Assembly: GCF_900215315.1 (NCBI RefSeq) | Contig: NZ_OBEB01000001.1 | Coordinates: 434,001-498,000, forward strand | Direction: 5' to 3' | Length of the DNA stretch: 64,000 nt | From: Arsukibacterium tuosuense | Lineage (GTDB): Bacteria > Pseudomonadota > Gammaproteobacteria > Enterobacterales > Alteromonadaceae | Shown here: piece after piece, positions 17,297 to 24,849 of the stretch | How positions within the stretch are numbered: position 1 is the stretch's first letter | How the letters are laid out: every line of letters starts with the position of its first letter | Translations under genes and position numbers: made by a program | The notes under the pieces: generated by a model | What the model was told of the DNA's origin: nothing | The model's database searches: none | What the model saw: only the letters and a program-made list of their open reading frames with translations

Positions 17297-17331
17297 AAAA
17301 GCCCCGCCCGTGCAAACCGGCGGGGCTTTTT
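17297..17331 (+). terminator. intrinsic terminator after EF-G2
   Basis: AAAAGCCCCGCC and GGCGGGGCTTTT form a 12-bp GC-rich stem with a ten-base loop, followed by TGTTTT. A run of T also precedes it, so it could work in both directions. Confidence 0.92.
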
Positions 17332-17471
17332 GTTTTACATATGAATTAAATAGTAACAGGAGTATGGTACAGGTACCGCAATTGGCCCTATGGCACATGC
17401 CTTGCTACAGTTAATGACTTAACTAAACGACAAAAGCGCATTGCTGCACTGCGCAGGACAAGGAGTTGCCG

Positions 17472-18929
17472 ATGAGCGTAACCAGTTTTACCCAGGGCGG
17501 CTATCCGCTGACTGCTGACTGTTTTGATGAGCTGGTCAGTGCTAATGGCAGTATTCGCCGCCCCGCTGTTGCCATTGCCCGCTTTATTGATAAACATGGC
17601 GCCAGCGAGCTCACACACAGACAAAGCCAGATTAATCAAACAATTAGTGACATGGGCGTCTGTTTTACCCTGTACGCTGACGGCGATAATATTGACCGGG
17701 CCTGGCCATTAGACGTGATGCCACGCACCATACCCAGTAGTGAGTGGCAGCATACCAGTGCGGGTTTAAAGCAGCGGCTACGTGCGCTTAATCTGTTTAT
17801 AGATGACTTATATAACGAGCAGAAAATTCTGAAACAGGGGATTGTCCCGGCAGAACTGGTGCTGCAATCCCGGAATTATCTGCAACCCTGTCAGGGTGTT
17901 TCGCCCCGTTTTAAAGCATGGGCGAACATTTGTGGCACTGATTTAGTGCGTGATGGCAGCGGCAAGTTTCTGGTGCTCGAAGATAACTTACGGGTGCCAT
18001 CGGGCGTGTCTTATATGCTGGAAAACCGCACCGTAATGAAACGGGTATTTCCGGAATTGTTTGCCGATTCGACTATTTTTCCGGTTGATGATTATCCGCA
18101 TCAGCTGTGGCAGATGCTGGCATCATTATCACCACGCGATGGTGATGTACCCTGCATCGTGCTGCTCACACCGGGTATTTACAACTCTGCCTATTTTGAG
18201 CATACCTTTCTGGCCCAGCAGATGGGGATTGCGCTGGCAGAAAACCACGACCTGTATGTGGAAGATGACGTAGTCTGGCTGAAAACCCTGCGCGGTAAAC
18301 GCCGGGTAGATGTTATTTACCGCCGGATAGACGATGTGTTTATTGACCCGCTGGCGTTCAGGCCTGACTCGGTGCTTGGCATTCCTGGTCTTATCAAAGC
18401 CTGGGCCAAAGGCAACGTGTCTATTGCGAATGCCCCCGGGTCCGGCGTGGCTGACGACAAAGTGATTTACGCTTTTGTGCCGCAAATTATTGAATATTAT
18501 CTGGGCGAACAACCGCTGCTGGATAATGTTGAAACCTTTTTGTGTCTTGACCCTAAACAGAAAAGCTATGTGCTGGCCAATCTCGACAAACTGGTAGTGA
18601 AACCGGCCAATGAGTCTGGCGGATACGGTATTTTAATCGGGCCGCGCTCAACATTGGCCGAGCAACAGCAAATGGCTGAGGCCATTGCAGCCAACCCCCG
18701 TAACTTTATTGCCCAGCCGACGTTAAATTTATCGACTGCACCAACCTTGTGCGGCGAGGTGTTAGAGCCACGTCACCTCGACTTACGACCGTTTATTCTG
18801 CAAGGCAGAGAGTTGTACTGTACCACTGGTGGCTTAAGCCGGGTGGCCCTGACCCGGGGGTCCTTAGTGGTTAATTCATCCCAAGGCGGTGGCAGCAAAG
18901 ACACCTGGATCATCAACGATGAGGTTTAA
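17472..18929 (+). CDS. circularly permuted ATP-grasp protein (type 2)
   Basis: Putative peptide or amide ligase of 485 aa. Recognisable blocks are DNLYNEQ-like LFIDDLYNEQKILKQGIVP, GTDLVRDGSGKFLVLEDNLRVPSGVSYMLENR, the acidic metal-binding segment LYVEDDVVWLKTLRGKRRVDVIYRRIDDVFIDPL, and VVKPANESGGYGI, the ATP-binding loop displaced by circular permutation. The ATG at 17472 has AAGGAG upstream; a TTG two codons earlier is not needed. It starts a four-gene operon with alpha-E, a fused homologue and a transglutaminase, a combination that recurs in many bacteria and that comparative genomics has interpreted as an amidoligase system. The substrate is unknown. Confidence 0.88.
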   Translation: MSVTSFTQGGYPLTADCFDELVSANGSIRRPAVAIARFIDKHGASELTHRQSQINQTISDMGVCFTLYADGDNIDRAWPLDVMPRTIPSSEWQHTSAGLKQRLRALNLFIDDLYNEQKILKQGIVPAELVLQSRNYLQPCQGVSPRFKAWANICGTDLVRDGSGKFLVLEDNLRVPSGVSYMLENRTVMKRVFPELFADSTIFPVDDYPHQLWQMLASLSPRDGDVPCIVLLTPGIYNSAYFEHTFLAQQMGIALAENHDLYVEDDVVWLKTLRGKRRVDVIYRRIDDVFIDPLAFRPDSVLGIPGLIKAWAKGNVSIANAPGSGVADDKVIYAFVPQIIEYYLGEQPLLDNVETFLCLDPKQKSYVLANLDKLVVKPANESGGYGILIGPRSTLAEQQQMAEAIAANPRNFIAQPTLNLSTAPTLCGEVLEPRHLDLRPFILQGRELYCTTGGLSRVALTRGSLVVNSSQGGGSKDTWIINDEV

Positions 18930-18932
18930 ACT

Positions 18933-19901
18933 ATGTTATTAAAATCCGTTGAACATATTTTCTGGCTGGGTCGTTATCTGGAGCGGCTGGACAATACTGC
19001 CCGTCTGGTCAACGCCACCAGCCATCTGCTGATTGACAGCCACAAAGACACCAAATTCAGCTGGCCGGTGCTGCTGGATGTAATGGGTCTGAACAGCGCA
19101 GAGGCACTGGATACTTATCATCTGCCGGCCGACGCAAAACCGGAGCAATCCAGTATCGAAAACGCGGTAATGGCGCATTTAATCAGTAACAAAGACAGCA
19201 CGGTGTCGATTCGCTACACCTGCAGCCAGTTAAAATTTAATGCCCGCACCATCCGCCAGCTTATTCCTCGGGATATGTGGGAAGAGTTAAATAAACTGGA
19301 CTTATTTTTACAACAACACTGTCAGCAACTGCAAGGCAGGCAACATCGCTACAATCTGATGACCGAAGTCAGCCGGCGCTGTCAGATGGTGGTTGGAGTG
19401 CTGGACGGCGTAATGTTACGTGGCGATGCCTTTGATTTGTTTAACAGTGGCCGATTGCTGGAGCGGGCTGATATGACCACCCGCATTATGGACGTGCTGG
19501 TACTGCAGCAACTGCAACCCACTCAGATTAAGCGGCCAAAGTTTCGCTGGACCTCAATTCTTAACGCCTTAGGTGGCATCGAGTCTTATCATTATTATGT
19601 GGCTGAACAAAGCGGTGATGTCGATGCCATAGACTATCTGCTAACCTATGCTGATTTTCCGCGGTCTATTGCCTATTGTTTAAACCGGGTAGCAGCCTCG
19701 GCCAGAGGTTTACCGCACAGCAACGCTATTTTACAGCAGGTCCATGCATTGCAGGCACTGCTGAAAGAGCAGCCGCTGACTGATTTATCGACCGAACAAC
19801 TGCATGTATTGATTGATCAGATCCAGGCCGGCATTATTCACTTGCATCAGGTGATTGTTGAGCCCGACAATAGCCAGCAAAGTCAGCAGCTTTCAGCCTG
19901 A
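18933..19901 (+). CDS. alpha-E domain protein
   Basis: All-helical protein of 322 aa of the alpha-E (DUF403) family. It opens with LKSVEHIFWLGRYLERLDNTARLV and contains the repeated Arg-rich helix LLERADMTTRIMDVLV and RSIAYCLNRVA, all hallmarks of the family. No catalytic function is known; the family is nearly always next to circularly permuted ATP-grasp genes and is thought to act as partner or accessory. It starts three bases after the first ATP-grasp gene and is probably translated with it. Confidence 0.9.
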   Translation: MLLKSVEHIFWLGRYLERLDNTARLVNATSHLLIDSHKDTKFSWPVLLDVMGLNSAEALDTYHLPADAKPEQSSIENAVMAHLISNKDSTVSIRYTCSQLKFNARTIRQLIPRDMWEELNKLDLFLQQHCQQLQGRQHRYNLMTEVSRRCQMVVGVLDGVMLRGDAFDLFNSGRLLERADMTTRIMDVLVLQQLQPTQIKRPKFRWTSILNALGGIESYHYYVAEQSGDVDAIDYLLTYADFPRSIAYCLNRVAASARGLPHSNAILQQVHALQALLKEQPLTDLSTEQLHVLIDQIQAGIIHLHQVIVEPDNSQQSQQLSA

Positions 19902-19923
19902 ACCAGCAAAACACAGGATCCTT

Positions 19924-22389
19924 ATGTCCCTGAACACCGGGCAGCCGGGCTACAGCGAGCAACAACACTGGCAAACGCTACCGCAATGGCAGACCCTGCA
20001 ACAATGGTGGCAAAAGCAAGACGATCGTCAGCTCAGCCAGTTACATAGCGAACTACAGCATCAACTGCGGGAAAATGGCGCAGCAGTTGACCCCTGGCAT
20101 ACGTCAGCACGGCAACTGGACCTGTTGCCCTGGCTGATTGACGATAAACAGTGGCAGAAGCTCGATACGGGGCTGGCGCAGCGCCACCGGCTGCTTAATG
20201 CCATGCTTGCTGACTTATATGGCCCGCAACAGTTGCTGCAGCAGGGTATTGTCCCGGCCGATGTCATTTATCTGAATGCGGAGTTTCTGCTACCCTGTGC
20301 CAACTTATCCCAACCGTATCCGTGGTTATCGCTGCTGGCATGCGATGTCGGTCGGGACAGCAACGGCCAGTTCTGCGTATACAATGATGTCAGCCAGGTG
20401 CCGGCCGGCCTTGGCCATGTGCTGGAGCATCGGCTGGCATTTAACAACACCACTACCGAACTGAACAATCAGATAAAAAAAACTCAGTTAGCCGGCTTTT
20501 TCAGGCAGTTACAACAGTTGCTGCAACAACCGGCAGCAGACAATAACCAGCAACAACTGGCGGCGTTGCTGACCCATCAGAAGCGTGATACCGCCTATTT
20601 TGAGCACGCCTTTTTAGCAAATTATCTGGATATTGCGCTGGTACATGGCGCAGATTTAATGTTTAAAAATGGTCAGTTGTGGCTAAAAACCCTAAGTGGC
20701 CTGCAACCGCTGCACAGTGTATTACGTTATCTGGATGACAACAGTTGTGATCCACTGGAGCTGGCACCTGCCAGCAGCGGTTGCGCCGGCTTACTGCAAA
20801 GTATCCGCCATAACCAGCTGTTTTGCGCCAACCCGCCGGGCACCGGATTACTGGAATCGGGAGCGCTGTTACCTTTTATGGCCGAAGCCTGTCAATTTCT
20901 GTTGGCTGAACCGCTGCAACTGAGCACAGTGCCTACCCTGTGGTGTGGCAAGTCAGAGGCGCTGGCGTTACTGCAGCAGCAGCCTGAACGTTATTGTTTG
21001 CAGCATTTAACCAGTAACCAGCAGTTTTTGCCGGCGACGCTCAATACTGACCAACTTAGTGACTTGTGGCAACAAATTGAGCAACAACCTCAGGCTTATA
21101 TTGCCCGGGAAATGTTGCCGTTAAGCCAATTATCCTGTTGGTCTGCTAACAGCGGCTTGCAGCAGCAGGCCGGTACGCTGCGGCTATTCAGCCTGCAGGA
21201 CCAGAAAAGCGATAAGCCCGAGGTGCTACCCGGCGCACTGGGACGGACCAATGTTAATCCGCTTTGGCTGCAAAGCGGTCTGCGAGAGGGGTTTAATCAG
21301 CAGTTTAATGCTAAGGATGTCTGGGTACTGGCGGAAAAAGCCCACAGCAGCAGCTTGTTACAAAGTGCCGGCAACCGCTTTACCTTGTCACGCCAGGCCG
21401 GTTTGCTACCCAGCAGGGTGGCGGATCACTTATTCTGGCTGGGCCGGTATAATGAACGTTTAAACCTGATTTGCCGGGCATTACGGGCCGCTTTACCGCT
21501 GCTAAGTGGCGATGACCCTGAGCAGGGCCAACATGATGCCAGAACCCTGTTACGCTTTTGCCTGCAGGCAAGTGGCGCGACACCAGAACCGGATGACGAC
21601 ATATCCCTGTTGCTAAACCCGCTGTTTTCAGCGGATAACCCACATGGGCTGGTGGCCATTTTAAAAAACCTGCTGTTTAACGCCCAGTCAGTTCGCGAGT
21701 ACTTTAGTGAAGACACCTGGTACGTGCTGGACAGACTGCAAAGCGCAGTTTATAACTGGCCGGCAAAGCCCGACTGGCAACATCCGGCTGTGTTGTTGCG
21801 TAGCATGGATGAGATTATATTACTGCAAACAGCCATTTACGGCATTAATAACGAAACCATGAGCCGCACCCACAGTTTGCGCTTTATGGACCTTGGCCAG
21901 CATCTGGAACGGGCACTGCAAACCAGCGGCCTGCTGCATTCGGTGTTTTGTCAGACCACCCCAGGCGCCAGTCTGCTCGAAGCTCTGTTGCGAATGGCAG
22001 ATACCCTGCTCACGTATCGCCGGCGTTACCACAGCGCGCTGCATCCGGTGCCGGTAATGGATTTGCTGCTACTCGATGACAGCACCCCGCGCTCGGTTGC
22101 TTACCAGTGCACAATATTGTTGCATCAGGTGAAAAAACTGCCGCCGCAGCAATTTTCAGCGGGCGCTTCAATACAGCGACCGGGTAATGAAAGTCAGCTG
22201 GCCGGTGAGTTGCTGGCATTGTTACAGCAAACCGACCCCCGACAGCTATTTGATGGCCAGCAGCAGGCACAGCCTGAACTCGGTCAACTGCTGTTACAAT
22301 TGCAGTTAAGGCTGCGCCAGTTGTCAGACAGCATTACCCTGTCCTACTTCAGCCATGTCGACCTACATAACCAGTGGCAGCGTTTCTGA
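19924..22389 (+). CDS. fusion of circularly permuted ATP-grasp and alpha-E domains
   Basis: Protein of 821 aa that repeats the two previous genes in one chain. Residues 1-480 form the ATP-grasp part, with LLNAMLADLYGPQQLLQQGIVP, CDVGRDSNGQFCVYNDVSQVPAG and MFKNGQLWLKTLSGL. The expected VVKPANESGGYG loop is not recognisable, and the catalytic acidic segment is weaker (VLRYLDDNSCDPLEL), so this half may be inactive or altered. The C-terminal 340 residues form an alpha-E domain beginning LLPSRVADHLFWLGRYNERLNLI. The protein is very rich in Gln and Leu. The ATG at 19924 follows AGGATCC; the longer frame would begin inside the upstream gene. Confidence 0.85.
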   Translation: MSLNTGQPGYSEQQHWQTLPQWQTLQQWWQKQDDRQLSQLHSELQHQLRENGAAVDPWHTSARQLDLLPWLIDDKQWQKLDTGLAQRHRLLNAMLADLYGPQQLLQQGIVPADVIYLNAEFLLPCANLSQPYPWLSLLACDVGRDSNGQFCVYNDVSQVPAGLGHVLEHRLAFNNTTTELNNQIKKTQLAGFFRQLQQLLQQPAADNNQQQLAALLTHQKRDTAYFEHAFLANYLDIALVHGADLMFKNGQLWLKTLSGLQPLHSVLRYLDDNSCDPLELAPASSGCAGLLQSIRHNQLFCANPPGTGLLESGALLPFMAEACQFLLAEPLQLSTVPTLWCGKSEALALLQQQPERYCLQHLTSNQQFLPATLNTDQLSDLWQQIEQQPQAYIAREMLPLSQLSCWSANSGLQQQAGTLRLFSLQDQKSDKPEVLPGALGRTNVNPLWLQSGLREGFNQQFNAKDVWVLAEKAHSSSLLQSAGNRFTLSRQAGLLPSRVADHLFWLGRYNERLNLICRALRAALPLLSGDDPEQGQHDARTLLRFCLQASGATPEPDDDISLLLNPLFSADNPHGLVAILKNLLFNAQSVREYFSEDTWYVLDRLQSAVYNWPAKPDWQHPAVLLRSMDEIILLQTAIYGINNETMSRTHSLRFMDLGQHLERALQTSGLLHSVFCQTTPGASLLEALLRMADTLLTYRRRYHSALHPVPVMDLLLLDDSTPRSVAYQCTILLHQVKKLPPQQFSAGASIQRPGNESQLAGELLALLQQTDPRQLFDGQQQAQPELGQLLLQLQLRLRQLSDSITLSYFSHVDLHNQWQRF

Positions 22390-22390
22390 T

Positions 22391-23272
22391 ATGAAATACA
22401 GCTTGCGTCATCTTACCCGTTACAGTTACCCGCAACCGGTTGCCAACAGCTATAATCTGGCCTGCGTTACCCCGCGCCAGCTGCCCTATCAACAGGTGCT
22501 GCAAACCCGGCTTGAGGTGCTACCCCTGCCCTCTGAAATGCAGCAGCGGTCCGACTATTTTGGTAACACTCAGCATTTTATCCATCTGCAAAGCCCACAT
22601 CAGCAACTCAGCGTCACCGCTGACAGTATTGTTACCGTGCAACCAAGGCACAATGTGCTGAAAATTCAGGATGCGGTCAGCCTGAACCAGTTGCAAAGTC
22701 ACATGGCCACGCAGCATGATCCGGCTACCCTGCAGGCCAAACTTTGCTTACATGCCAGTCAGCTTATTCCACTGCTGCCCCAAGCCAAAGCATTAATAAC
22801 GCCGTTACTAAGCGAAGGCCAGAATGTGCTGCAGCTGGCGCAGGCGTTAAATGATTTTATTTTTAATGAGTTTCAGTACGACCCGGAATTCAGCACGGTG
22901 GTTACGCCACTAACTGACGTGATAAGCCACAGGCGCGGGGTGTGTCAGGATTTTGCGCAGCTGGCGATAAGCTGTTTGCGGTGTGTGGGCATTCCGGCTC
23001 GCTATGTCAGTGGTTATCTGGAAACCCGGCCGCCGGAGGGACAACCGAGACTGGTGGGTGCAGATGCCTCCCATGCCTGGTTTGCCGTATTTGACCCGAC
23101 CCTCGGCTGGATAGATTTTGATCCGACCAATAACCTGCTGGCCGATGAGCAACATCTTACCGTGGCATTTGGCCGGGATTATGCTGATGTAGTGCCATTG
23201 AAAGGCTTACTGCAGGGCAATGGCGAGCACACCCTGACAGTAGCCGTCGACGTAGCACCGCTGGCCGATTAG
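22391..23272 (+). CDS. transglutaminase-like cysteine peptidase
   Basis: Protein of 293 aa, probably cytosolic. The N-terminal 80 residues (LRHLTRYSYPQPVANSYNLA) form the bacterial transglutaminase N-domain. The catalytic core has RGVCQDFAQLAISCLRCVG with the active Cys, DASHAWFAVF with the His and WIDFDPTNN with the Asp, so the papain-like triad is complete. It starts one base after the fusion gene's stop codon and closes the four-gene cluster. In this setting it is expected to cleave or transfer the peptide bonds made by the ATP-grasp partners, rather than cross-link proteins; this is inference from the recurring cluster. Confidence 0.9.
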   Translation: MKYSLRHLTRYSYPQPVANSYNLACVTPRQLPYQQVLQTRLEVLPLPSEMQQRSDYFGNTQHFIHLQSPHQQLSVTADSIVTVQPRHNVLKIQDAVSLNQLQSHMATQHDPATLQAKLCLHASQLIPLLPQAKALITPLLSEGQNVLQLAQALNDFIFNEFQYDPEFSTVVTPLTDVISHRRGVCQDFAQLAISCLRCVGIPARYVSGYLETRPPEGQPRLVGADASHAWFAVFDPTLGWIDFDPTNNLLADEQHLTVAFGRDYADVVPLKGLLQGNGEHTLTVAVDVAPLAD

Positions 23273-23287
23273 CAAGCGATGGCGCTG

Positions 23288-23461
23288 TTAATGCTTCAGA
23301 ATGACATAAAGCGCATGGATAATGCCGGGTATAAAGCCCAGCAGGGTCAGTAAAATACTCAGCCAGAAGTGACCTTTTAAACCGACTTCCAGAAATACTC
23401 CGAGTGGCGGCAGAATAATAGCAAACAGTATTTTAATAGGGTCAGTTGCTGTAACAGCCAT
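23288..23461 (-). CDS. YqaE/Pmp3-family small membrane protein
   Basis: Protein of 57 aa. It has two hydrophobic helices (ILFAIILPPLGVFLEVGL and FWLSILLTLLGFIPGIIHAL) joined by KGH, and ends YVILKH. The PPLGVFLEVG phrase and the GFIPGIIHALY phrase identify the Pmp3/YqaE family of inner-membrane peptides, linked in yeast and plants to membrane potential and salt stress. AAGGAGA precedes the ATG. It stands alone, convergent with the transglutaminase gene 15 bp away. Confidence 0.9.
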   Translation of the reverse strand: MAVTATDPIKILFAIILPPLGVFLEVGLKGHFWLSILLTLLGFIPGIIHALYVILKH

Positions 23462-23626
23462 AAAAATCTCCTTTGGTTCAGATTAACTCCGTTTAACAAA
23501 GCAGGAACCATGCCGACCAGGAAATAAGTCATAACTTATTGATATTGTTTAATATTAAAAGCCAAAAAGCGAGCAGGCATCGGTAAAAATAGCATCAGAT
23601 AACAGCAGACCAGTAAAATTTACCGG

Positions 23627-24454
23627 CTAAAGCGTCGGGTCAGTGTTGACTGCCCTGCCAGTTAGCCAGCGATACCCTAACCAGGCAGCAGCCAGCAGAT
23701 ATGGCAGGCCGCCGGGAACCCACATCAGTAAACCGGCCAGTTGCTGGTCCGCTAACTGATGCTCCGGGTAATACAGTAAGGTATCAGCAAATGTCAGCAG
23801 TGCCCCCAGAAAACCGGTATGCATCAGGGTAAACAATAGCGCCAGCAAAGCCCAGCTGCGGGAGCGCTCGCTGCAGTTGAGCACTGCCCACCACAGAATG
23901 ACAGCGCTGAAGATAAAACAAAAATGCTCAACTAAATGCCACCATGGGTGCTCCAGCGCCAACACATAAAAACGGGGCGTATGCCAGAACCAGACCATAG
24001 CCGCATGCAGATAGGCCAGGCTCAGCGGAAATGCAGTCAGCTTCAGCAGGGGTTGCCATACCAGCCGGCCCCAGTGGCCGCTGGCAGCAGCAAATTGCGC
24101 TAATGGCATACTAAGTGCCCACATTGGCGTTATTACCACCATAAACAGCATATGCTGGATCATATGGGCACTGGCACTGGTTTCAGCCAACTCATCCAGC
24201 GGCCCGATCACAGCAATTGCGCATAACACACAGCTGCTATGAAATAACAGCGCCCGCCACCGTTGCGGCGGCCTTTTTATACTGCCGACCACATAAAACA
24301 ACCAGAATAATGCCAGCAGCAATACCGCTACCAACGCGGCCCAGAAAGTCGCACCGTCGCTTTGCAATGGGTTATGCGCCTGCAATGGCAAGCTGGTACT
24401 GCCCAGTAACAACGCAACCAACCTGAAAACAATGTGTTTTGGGTTCAACTGCAT
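23627..24454 (-). CDS. ctaG: cytochrome c oxidase assembly protein, CtaG (caa3) type
   Basis: Polytopic membrane protein of 275 aa. Several membrane helices carry the family's marks: SAHMIQHMLFMVVITPMWAL, AMVWFWHTPRFY, LVEHFCFIFSAVILWW and QQLAGLLMWVPGGLPYL. The conserved His residues are thought to take part in copper delivery to the oxidase. The frame is open further upstream, but that region overlaps the 134-aa gene antisense-free in another phase, so the ATG at 24454, just before a signal-like helix, is used; the two genes overlap by 10 bp. It closes the oxidase operon. Confidence 0.85.
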   Translation of the reverse strand: MQLNPKHIVFRLVALLLGSTSLPLQAHNPLQSDGATFWAALVAVLLLALFWLFYVVGSIKRPPQRWRALLFHSSCVLCAIAVIGPLDELAETSASAHMIQHMLFMVVITPMWALSMPLAQFAAASGHWGRLVWQPLLKLTAFPLSLAYLHAAMVWFWHTPRFYVLALEHPWWHLVEHFCFIFSAVILWWAVLNCSERSRSWALLALLFTLMHTGFLGALLTFADTLLYYPEHQLADQQLAGLLMWVPGGLPYLLAAAWLGYRWLTGRAVNTDPTL

Positions 24455-24849
24455 GGGCTGAACACCAGAACAGGCAGGCCGCCGGCCAGCGTAGCAACGG
24501 CTGCAGCCAGATATAACACTGTGCTGACATAGCCGGTAAAATGCTTTACGCCAGCGTCTTGATGTTTTGCCCGGCGCTGTAGCAGACAGTAGCGGCCACA
24601 GCGCCAGGCCAGCAGCAGTAACAACGCCACAACTAACAACGTTAAGCCAAATAAACCGCCATTCAGCCAGGTAAAGGGGCTGTGCAGAGTTGCCGGCGGG
24701 GCCAACTGACACACCACCGACAAACCGGCATACATGGCGATAAACCAGATGCTCCAGATAATCAGGCCCACGACCAGCTGAGCCGGATGGCCCGGATCTG
24801 ACCAACCGGCCTTTTGTCTGCGCTGAGAGCTCATGCCAGTGCTTTTCAC
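24445..24849 (-). CDS. membrane protein of the oxidase operon, unknown function
   Basis: Protein of 134 aa with three hydrophobic segments (LIIWSIWFIAMYAGLSVVC, GLFGLTLLVVALLLLLAW and VLYLAAAVATLAGGLPVLVF). Its GTG start overlaps the subunit I-III stop by four bases (GTGA), so it is translationally coupled. It might be a small oxidase subunit (subunit IV position), but no motif supports that. Confidence 0.7.
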   Translation of the reverse strand: MKSTGMSSQRRQKAGWSDPGHPAQLVVGLIIWSIWFIAMYAGLSVVCQLAPPATLHSPFTWLNGGLFGLTLLVVALLLLLAWRCGRYCLLQRRAKHQDAGVKHFTGYVSTVLYLAAAVATLAGGLPVLVFSPCS

